Shown piece by piece: positions 6,603-11,608 of a stretch of 11,608 nt of DNA. The stretch is taken from positions 1 to 11,608 of the forward strand of contig JBAOHZ010000007.1 in assembly GCA_037045225.1 (NCBI GenBank), in the 5' to 3' direction. The number at the start of each line of letters is the position of its first letter. The stretch's first letter is position 1. A program made the position numbers and the translations under genes. Under the pieces are notes generated by a model. That model ran no database searches. It was not told where the DNA came from and was given only the letters and a program-made list of their open reading frames with translations. The stretch is from Nitrospira sp. GTDB lineage: Bacteria; Nitrospirota; Nitrospiria; Nitrospirales; Nitrospiraceae.

Positions 6603-8042
6603 TCAATGACTCACGGCGGATATCTCGGGCGGAATGTCGTCGGAGGGAACGTCGCGAATCTGAATCGAATCGACCCGTTGTTGGGCGAGGACGTCCGAGA
6701 TGATCACGACCTTGTCGCCGGCCTTGAATTCCTCGCGGTCCTTCAGAATCCGGAACGCGGTTTGCAAAGTCTTTTCGGGGTCCGAACTGAAATCGATCTT
6801 GAAGGGAAAGACACCGCGGTTGAGCATCATGGTCCGTCGCGGCTGGCTCATGTTGGTAAAGGCGTAGATGTTGGTGGCAAACGGGCGGCAGTTGGCGACG
6901 AGATCGGCCATGAGTCCTCGTCTGGTGATCACGACGATGCCTTTGGCTTTCACGCCTTCGGCGAGCTGGACGGCCGCCGCCGCGAGTTGTTGTTTGTTCT
7001 CCGCGTTGCGCAGGTGTTTCGCGAACTGCAAGCCGGGGATCGTTTCCGATTTCAGCGCAATCCTGCGGAGGAATTCGACGCATTTCACCGGATACTTGCC
7101 CACCGTGGTTTCCCCGGACAGCATGACGGCATCGGCTTCTTCGTAGATCGCATTGGCGACATCCGTGACCTCGGCCCGGGTGGGATAGGGATTGTGGATC
7201 ATCGATTCGAGAAGGTGGGTTGCCACAATGACGCGTTTTCCATATTCGGCGCACAGCCGCACGATGGTGCGCTGGACATTCGGGAGGTCTTCCAGGTTGA
7301 TCTCCACGCCGAGATCTCCCCGCGCGACCATAATGCCGTCCGATTCCTTGATGATGGCTTCGAGGTTCCGGACCCCTTCCTGGTCCTCGATCTTTGCAAT
7401 GATCTTCACCCTCCCGACCTTATCGCCCATTAACTCTTTGAGCTGCTGAATATCCCCGGCCTCGCGCACGAACGACAGGGCGATGAAGTCCACCTCCCGC
7501 TCCAAACCGAACAGGATATCCTTGACATCCTTTTGCGTGATTGACGGGAGATTGACGCGGACACCGGGAAGGTTCACGTGGCGTTTGCTCTTCAAGAGCC
7601 CACCGTCCAAGACGCGGCATCGCATGTGGCGTTCGTGCTTCTCCAGCACCTCGAAATTGATCAGCCCGTTGTCCACGGTGATCCGGTCCCCGACATTGAC
7701 CGCCTCAAGCAAGTCGGCATAGTTGATGTGGATCGAGCTTTCCTCAACGCTCATCGGTCCGCGTGTCGTGACCGACACGATGTCTCCCTGCCGCAGGTCG
7801 AGTTCGTTGGAGAGATCACCGGTGCGGATTTCCGGACCTTGCGTGTCCAGGAGGATGGGGATAGGAAACTTCAGTTTCCGGTTGAGTGACTTGATGTGCT
7901 GGATGACCTTGGCGTGAGACTCGTGGTCGCCGTGGGACATGTTGAGTCGGGCGATACTCATGCCGGCCTCGTAGAGCTTGTGCAGCATCTCGTAGGATTC
8001 TGTCGCGGGGCCGATCGTGCAGATGATACGAGTCTTTTGCAT
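6603..8042 (-). CDS. pyk: Pyruvate kinase
   Basis: Pyruvate kinase converts phosphoenolpyruvate and ADP to pyruvate and ATP, the last step of glycolysis, in the cytoplasm. The 479-aa length is normal for bacterial enzymes. Visible landmarks are RIICTIGPAT at the N-terminus, ARLNMSHG (substrate/K+ site, usually RLNFSHG), LLDTQGPEIR before the B domain, IIAKIEDQEG with the proton-transfer-region Lys217 and the metal ligand Glu219, and MVARGDLGVE with the metal ligand Asp243. The helix usually written VATQMLESM reads VATHLLESMI here. The C-terminal domain contains GIVVITRRG. The ATG at 8042 is preceded by AAGGA about seven bases upstream. The gene is monocistronic, and a promoter is proposed at 8141-8169. 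It is a housekeeping gene set between accessory blocks. Confidence 0.98.
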   Translation of the reverse strand: MQKTRIICTIGPATESYEMLHKLYEAGMSIARLNMSHGDHESHAKVIQHIKSLNRKLKFPIPILLDTQGPEIRTGDLSNELDLRQGDIVSVTTRGPMSVEESSIHINYADLLEAVNVGDRITVDNGLINFEVLEKHERHMRCRVLDGGLLKSKRHVNLPGVRVNLPSITQKDVKDILFGLEREVDFIALSFVREAGDIQQLKELMGDKVGRVKIIAKIEDQEGVRNLEAIIKESDGIMVARGDLGVEINLEDLPNVQRTIVRLCAEYGKRVIVATHLLESMIHNPYPTRAEVTDVANAIYEEADAVMLSGETTVGKYPVKCVEFLRRIALKSETIPGLQFAKHLRNAENKQQLAAAAVQLAEGVKAKGIVVITRRGLMADLVANCRPFATNIYAFTNMSQPRRTMMLNRGVFPFKIDFSSDPEKTLQTAFRILKDREEFKAGDKVVIISDVLAQQRVDSIQIRDVPSDDIPPEISAVSH

Positions 8043-8140
8043 GTAGGTTCCTTGGGCCGCTCACGAATCGCTGCTCGGCGCGGCTCGATCGATCAGGTGG
8101 AAAATGTTGGCGTGCGTGGAGAGACGTAACGCGCCGGGCT

Positions 8141-8169
8141 ATTCTACGTGGAATCTTCGGTGTCGTCTA
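8141..8169 (-). promoter_or_regulatory. Putative sigma-70 promoter for pyk
   Basis: On the minus strand TAGACG (8169-8164) and TAGAAT (8146-8141) are 17 bases apart. The -10 matches consensus at five of six positions, the -35 at four. The leader before the pyk ATG would be about 95 bases. Confidence 0.35.
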
Positions 8170-8345
8170 TCGTCTCCCACGGCCAGGACGTCTACGGCCG
8201 CACAGGAGCCGATGTATTTGTGAACGGAACCACTTTGGCAGATACGCTGAAGAACGAAACGTTCGACACACCGCCGTTCTCGCTGAATCGGCCCCGTGCA
8301 ACATCACTCGAGCTCGCATCGCTTTCTCGGCATGGTTTGACCGCC

Positions 8346-8374
8346 TTGAAATAGGTTGAACTGGCACGTAGAAT
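8346..8374 (+). promoter_or_regulatory. Near-consensus sigma-70 promoter for the SnoaL-like gene
   Basis: TTGAAA (8346-8351) and TAGAAT (8369-8374) are separated by exactly 17 bases, the best promoter match seen in the window. Transcription would begin near 8381, leaving a leader of about 50 bases before the ATG at 8432. Confidence 0.5.
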
Positions 8375-8431
8375 TCCCCGCGTACCGCACATACATCGAC
8401 CGATCACGCCGCTATTGGGGGACGCTCAACC

Positions 8432-8821
8432 ATGGATAAATCGCTTACCGAGAGCAATCGGGACCTTGTCGTCACAATCCTGCGAGCTGTATTCATCAAT
8501 CGCGATACCAGCATCGTCTCGACCCATTTTGCAAAATCCTACAAGCAACATAATCCACTCATCCCCAACGGCCCGGAAGCGATTCCTCTGCTGGTTTCGT
8601 CTCTGCCGGAAGAATTTCGTTACGAAATGGGGATGGTGCTTGCCCAAGACAATCTGGTGATGGTGCACGGACGCTATACCGGATGGGGGCCCAAGCCTAT
8701 GATTGCCGTCGACATTTTTCGTGTAGAGGATGGCAAGGTTGCCGAACACTGGGACGTCATGCAAGAAGAAGTACCCGCCACTTCAACGGCCAGCGGCAAT
8801 CCTATGTTCGTGGCCCTCTAG
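8432..8821 (+). CDS. SnoaL-like (NTF2-fold) protein
   Basis: This 129-aa protein has the size and motifs of stand-alone SnoaL-like proteins, a small alpha+beta barrel related to polyketide cyclases and NTF2. Residues 32-47 contain HFAKSYKQHNPLIPNG, the family's Y-QHNP signature (Tyr37, His40). Residues 94-108 contain DIFRVEDGKVAEHWD, the closing strand pair with the conserved EHWD. There is no signal peptide. Members of this group are annotated as aldol-condensation-type enzymes or stress-related proteins, but substrates are usually unknown, so only the fold can be stated. The start is supported by GGGGGA about nine bases upstream of the ATG and by a strong promoter at 8346-8374. A decayed DUF4239 gene begins almost immediately downstream in a different frame. 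Confidence 0.85.
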   Translation: MDKSLTESNRDLVVTILRAVFINRDTSIVSTHFAKSYKQHNPLIPNGPEAIPLLVSSLPEEFRYEMGMVLAQDNLVMVHGRYTGWGPKPMIAVDIFRVEDGKVAEHWDVMQEEVPATSTASGNPMFVAL

Positions 8822-8826
8822 TATAG

Positions 8827-9399
8827 GCACCGCTCCGGCTCGCGATCGAACGGCATGAGAGCACTCAGATCGCCACCAAGGTGGTGCTCCTTGATCGCGT
8901 GCTCGCGAATTATGGGCCAGAGTCCAAGACCTCACGCGAGTTGCTCCACCATGCCGTGGCCTCCGCCATTGACGTGATCTTTGCTGAAGAAGGGGCTAGA
9001 CTGGCCACATTAGCTGTCGACGAGAGGCTCGCAGAGATGGATCAATTTCAGACCGCGCTCCGTGAACTCGCGCCACAAAGCAACGCCCAGTACGCGCTTT
9101 AGTCCCGTGCGCTGGAGCTGAGTAACGACGTGGTGCAGATGCGGTGGCTGGTGATTGCGTATGAGCAGGCGGCGATCCTCCCGCCATTTCTGGTGGTCTT
9201 GGTGCTCTGGCTCGCGATCATCTTCGTCGGGTTTAGATTGCATACTGCGAACAACGCCCTCGTCTTGGCCACCTTGTTCGGCTGCGCGCTCTCGGTCTCC
9301 GGCGCGATCTTTCTGATCGAAGAGCTGGATTATCCGCTTGAAGGGGTGATGCAAGTTTCGAGTGCGCCGTTCCGTATTGCGCTGGCCCAGCTTGGATAG
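8827..9399 (+). pseudogene. Broken DUF4239 (bestrophin-like) membrane protein gene
   Basis: A single frame runs from an in-frame stop at 8824-8826 to TAG at 9397-9399. It is interrupted once by TAG at 9100-9102. Both sides read as one protein of the DUF4239/bestrophin-like family: QIATKVVLLDRVLANYGPE at the front, then APQSNAQYAL, the stop, SRALELSND, and a C-terminal part with two membrane helices (PPFLVVLVLWLAIIFVGF and LATLFGCALSVSGAIFLI) ending in SSAPFRIALAQLG. Relatives usually have a residue such as Gln at the stop position, so a CAG-to-TAG change is likely. The N-terminal membrane helices, roughly 55-60 residues, are missing, and the remnant abuts the SnoaL gene with no start codon or ribosome site. 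This is my reading from family memory, not an alignment. Confidence 0.72.
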
Positions 9400-9445
9400 T
9401 AGCTGATGAAGCACCGAGTGAGTCCGTGTTCACGAGAGAGGCCTC

Positions 9446-10861
9446 ATGAGTTTTGACCTGCCTGACGAAACCTCCACCCTCTATCGGTACGTGAGACGGT
9501 TCGATCGGTGGCTGACCAAACTGCGCCACACGGCGACGTCTCGTCAACCTATGATGGGGTTCCAATGGATCTTGCTGACGTTCTTGTTGGTGATTCCGGC
9601 ATTGGCCATCATCTTCTTTCTGATTCAATGCACCCACACACGGTATGTGCTGCTGACGGGGCCAGCCGGCAGTACAACGGCACAACTGGCCCCACGGCTT
9701 CAGACCATTCTCAACGAGCCAGATCCGATCGAGCGGTTCCTCCACTTGAATATCGTGCCGGATTTTGAGTTACGCCCGTCCTGTGGTGCATTTGATTCTA
9801 TCGCACAGCTGAACGCGGGCATCGCCCATCTTGGGTTTGCAGAAGACGGTCTGCCAGAAGGATTAGTGGCGTCAAGCCATTGCGCGCTGTCTCCGGCTAC
9901 CGTTCAAGAGATGAGCCCTACCCTTGGGACAGACGCGAAGATACGTGTGGTGACACTGTTGTACAAGTCTCCCCTACAGATTGTTGCGCGTGCCAAGCTG
10001 GGGGTCAAAGATCTCCAAGATCTTTCCCCCGGCACGAAGGTCTATCTTGGACCGGATGGCAGTGCGACGAACTTTGTGAGCCAACGCATCCTCGATCACT
10101 TGGGCGTGCAGGTGGAGCGCCACGGTCGAAATCTCGACTTCAATCAAGCCGCGAAAGGTCTCCTGGAGGGACAATTCGATGTCGCGTTTTTTCTGATGGG
10201 CCTCAAGGCCGAGGTGCTCACAGACCTTTTGCTGCGCCACCCTGAAATGCAGTTGCTTCCGATTGAGCAGGCCGCCAGTTTGAAGATGCTCTTCCCGTAT
10301 CTTGAACCGCTGACCATTCCAGCCGCGATCTATCCGAATACTGCCCATGAGATCCACACCGTCGGGACCAATACCGTTCTAGTGGCATCCGACGGGCTTC
10401 GGGAGGCCGAGGTGTATGCCACGACGAAGAAAATCGCTGACCACGCCCAGAATCTTCTCCGGGATATTCCGCTCAGCTATGCGCGCGAGATCGATAACGA
10501 TCCGAAGAAGGATTTGTTCTACCCCGTCCATGACGGAGCCCATCGCTTCTTTACTCACGACCCGCCATTCTTTTTGGACCTGCGCACGCTCGCCGGCGTT
10601 GGGACATACTTCTCGGTGGTCTCTGCCTTCACCGTCATGCTGTTGCAATTTCTGCGACACTACCGGGTCCATCGGCTCCTCATGGCCCTCGACCTGATTC
10701 TGGAACGATCTCAGCAGCTCGGGACTCTGCAGGGGGAGACCCGCTTGCTCCCGCATATGCAGAAAGTCCGGCGCGTAGCCCTGCGACTCATGCGTCGCAG
10801 AAAAATCACCTATGACGAATTCAGCCGCATTGAGGACTATGTGAAGGCCCACCATCTTTGA
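9446..10861 (+). CDS. TAXI-family TRAP solute-receptor protein, anchored at both ends
   Basis: This 471-aa protein has a cytoplasmic leader, a membrane helix at about 42-62 (WILLTFLLVIPALAIIFFLI), a large solute-binding domain at about 66-380, a second helix at about 386-406 (GTYFSVVSAFTVMLLQFL) and a basic cytoplasmic tail. The binding domain shows TAXI-receptor features: LLTGPAGSTTAQLA at its start, LNAGIAHLGFAEDG in the position of the family's nucleation strand, VVTLLYKSPLQIVAR, VYLGPDGSATNFVSQRILDHLGV, and GLLEGQFDVAFFLMG. TAXI receptors hand small acids such as glutamate to a TRAP permease, but no permease gene lies within the window. GAGAGG at 9436-9441, four bases before the ATG, supports the start. 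The double-anchored form may act as a tethered sensor or receptor rather than a free binding protein, which is inference. Confidence 0.85.
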   Translation: MSFDLPDETSTLYRYVRRFDRWLTKLRHTATSRQPMMGFQWILLTFLLVIPALAIIFFLIQCTHTRYVLLTGPAGSTTAQLAPRLQTILNEPDPIERFLHLNIVPDFELRPSCGAFDSIAQLNAGIAHLGFAEDGLPEGLVASSHCALSPATVQEMSPTLGTDAKIRVVTLLYKSPLQIVARAKLGVKDLQDLSPGTKVYLGPDGSATNFVSQRILDHLGVQVERHGRNLDFNQAAKGLLEGQFDVAFFLMGLKAEVLTDLLLRHPEMQLLPIEQAASLKMLFPYLEPLTIPAAIYPNTAHEIHTVGTNTVLVASDGLREAEVYATTKKIADHAQNLLRDIPLSYAREIDNDPKKDLFYPVHDGAHRFFTHDPPFFLDLRTLAGVGTYFSVVSAFTVMLLQFLRHYRVHRLLMALDLILERSQQLGTLQGETRLLPHMQKVRRVALRLMRRRKITYDEFSRIEDYVKAHHL

Positions 10862-11481
10862 TGCTGAGCGAAACGAGAGGCCATAGATGAAAGAGGTGGC
10901 CCCGTTTGGTTGGACAGCATGGTCCATTCCTTAAGTGGCGCCTCGCGGTGGTCTGACGTCTTGCCGTCAAGCGCCCTGTGCTGATTATAGAACGTCAGGT
11001 AGCGTGCTAGCCCCTGGTGTGCGGCACTCACGGTCTCATACGCGTGCAGATACACCTCCTCGTATGTGATGCTCTTCCAGAGTCGTTCCACGGACACGTT
11101 GTCATGTCAGCAGCCTCTGCCGCCCATGCTGATCTGCCTGCCGTGCGCGTTCAGAATCCCCGTGAACTCGAGGCTCGTGAACTGGCATCCTTGGCCGGTG
11201 TTGAAGATAGTCGGTGCATCATAGGTGGTTACGGCTTCCTGGACCGCCTCCAGCTGTCCAATCTTGGCATGGAGGACCTTGAGATCCGGCACGTCTGGCT
11301 TTTGGGTTGTGCCGCCAAATACAGCTCCTGCCCGCTCCAGTAAGTGTCGCTTCCATTCGGTGATCTGGGTGGGATGGACGCCATGTTCCGCCAATTCCGC
11401 CAGCGTCTTGTCGCCCCTACACACTGCCAAGGCCACCTGAGCCTTGAATGCCGGGCCGTGATTGCGTCTGGATCTCTTCAT
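10837..11481 (-). pseudogene. Hybrid IS3 transposase remnant (OrfA N-terminus fused to OrfB C-terminus)
   Basis: The ATG at 11481, with GGAG seven bases upstream, begins a typical OrfA: MKRSRRNHGPAFKAQVALAV, then the helix-turn-helix LAELAEHGVHPTQITEWKR, ending at about LHAKIGQL. The frame passes directly into OrfB C-terminal sequence (YDAPTIFNTGQGCQFTSLEF). There the DDE aspartate of the usual NTDQGSQFTS is glycine. The frame meets TGA at 11107-11109, then continues in the same frame with NVSVERLWKSITYEEVYLHA and FYNQHRALDGKT, near the OrfB end. The usual HRPHSALDG is shortened. It finally runs through the terminal repeat to 10837. The product cannot be an active transposase, but the OrfA DNA-binding part is intact and could in principle bind element ends. 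Confidence 0.85.
10892..10922 (+). repeat. Right-end terminal inverted repeat of the IS3-type remnant
   Basis: Its reverse complement agrees with 11541-11571 at 20 of 31 positions by hand count. The shared blocks include CTGTCC, CGGGGC and the outer CTCT. It lies at the OrfB end. The hybrid OrfB frame runs through it and stops only at 10837, outside the element, so the original OrfB stop is lost. Confidence 0.65.
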
Positions 11482-11540
11482 CGCCGTGCTCCTCTGGTTC
11501 GCCACCTCTGGTGGCTTCGGTGAAGCAAGGCGACCACTTA

Positions 11541-11571
11541 GCACCCTGTCCGAACTCTCGGGGCTCTCTCT
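11541..11571 (-). repeat. Left-end terminal inverted repeat of the IS3-type remnant
   Basis: It is the partner of 10892-10922, with the same CTGTCC and CGGGGC blocks at the same spacing. It lies about 60 bases upstream of the OrfA start, as expected for IS3-family elements. Confidence 0.65.
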
Positions 11572-11608
11572 GAGAAGGCCTGCGGCCGTATAGGGTACTA
11601 GCCTATTG

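Larger units (their letters stand above)
8043..8431. other. Divergent intergenic region between pyk and the SnoaL-like gene
   Basis: This 389-base stretch contains the proposed pyk promoter on the minus strand and the SnoaL-gene promoter on the plus strand. Open frames inside it start with GTG or overlap on both strands without a ribosome site or protein-like composition. I see no RNA gene, riboswitch or clear operator. Confidence 0.5.
10892..11571 (-). mobile_element. Internally deleted IS3-family insertion sequence
   Basis: The element is about 680 bp, half the usual IS3-family length. It has matching imperfect inverted repeats at both ends and transposase fragments on the minus strand. 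The OrfA start and OrfB end are joined in frame, so the middle (the end of OrfA and most of the OrfB catalytic core) is gone. An in-frame TGA and a changed catalytic residue add to the decay. It could move only if a related full-length transposase acts on its ends. Flanking 3-4-bp target duplications could not be identified with certainty. Confidence 0.8.

Noticed and set aside
6573..6703. Strong AAGGAGGA followed by a GTG-started frame antisense to the end of pyk
   Set aside because: The frame is arginine-rich and lies almost wholly antisense to pyk, so it is a codon shadow; the ribosome-site match is probably chance.
8148..8354. 68-aa open frame between pyk and the SnoaL-like gene
   Set aside because: It begins with GTG, has no ribosome site, overlaps both inferred promoters and shows no family-like sequence.

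Overview
The window looks like accessory-rich chromosome from a GC-rich Gram-negative-type bacterium. A member of the Nitrospirota (Nitrospira-like) is my best guess. It rests on the mix of genes: periplasmic c-type heme and rhodanese proteins, a DCC thiol oxidoreductase, a lone TAXI receptor, and a pyruvate kinase with an altered active-site helix motif. No rRNA or other definitive marker is present, so the taxonomy is inference.

Layout. (1) 92-3823, plus strand: a two-gene operon, 15 bases apart, of large proteins that each carry a DUF4157 domain with an HExxH motif. This domain is typical of cargo and accessory proteins of extracellular contractile injection systems (eCIS). The first protein ends in a pretoxin-like CRxSD segment and a JAB/JAMM-like metal-site signature, so it is a probable polymorphic toxin/effector. 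The second ends in a cysteine-containing region I do not recognise. No contractile tail gene lies inside the window. (2) 3842-4124, minus strand: two tiny overlapping genes convergent with the effector operon, a 61-aa protein and a possible 42-aa CxxC peptide. (3) 4398-5435, minus strand: a secreted single-domain rhodanese and a DCC-family (DUF393) thiol-disulfide protein, each with a plausible sigma-70 promoter. Divergent from them, 5682-6278 encodes a membrane-anchored c-type heme protein of the DUF3365/Tll0287 type. Together these suggest an envelope sulfur/thiol/redox neighbourhood. (4) 6603-8042, minus strand: pyruvate kinase (pyk). (5) 8432-8821, plus strand: a SnoaL-like (NTF2-fold) protein with a near-consensus promoter. 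A broken DUF4239 (bestrophin-like) gene follows, missing its 5' part and interrupted by a TAG. After it comes a TAXI-type solute-receptor protein anchored at both ends, with no TRAP permease nearby. (6) 10892-11571: an internally deleted IS3-family element with imperfect terminal inverted repeats. Its OrfA start and OrfB end are joined in one frame, with a stop codon and a catalytic Asp lost.

The most interesting part is the effector operon: two DUF4157 proteins side by side with different C-termini, one a JAB-like domain and one apparently undescribed. The right-hand third shows decay (pseudogene, IS remnant). No tRNA, rRNA, CRISPR array or replication origin was seen.
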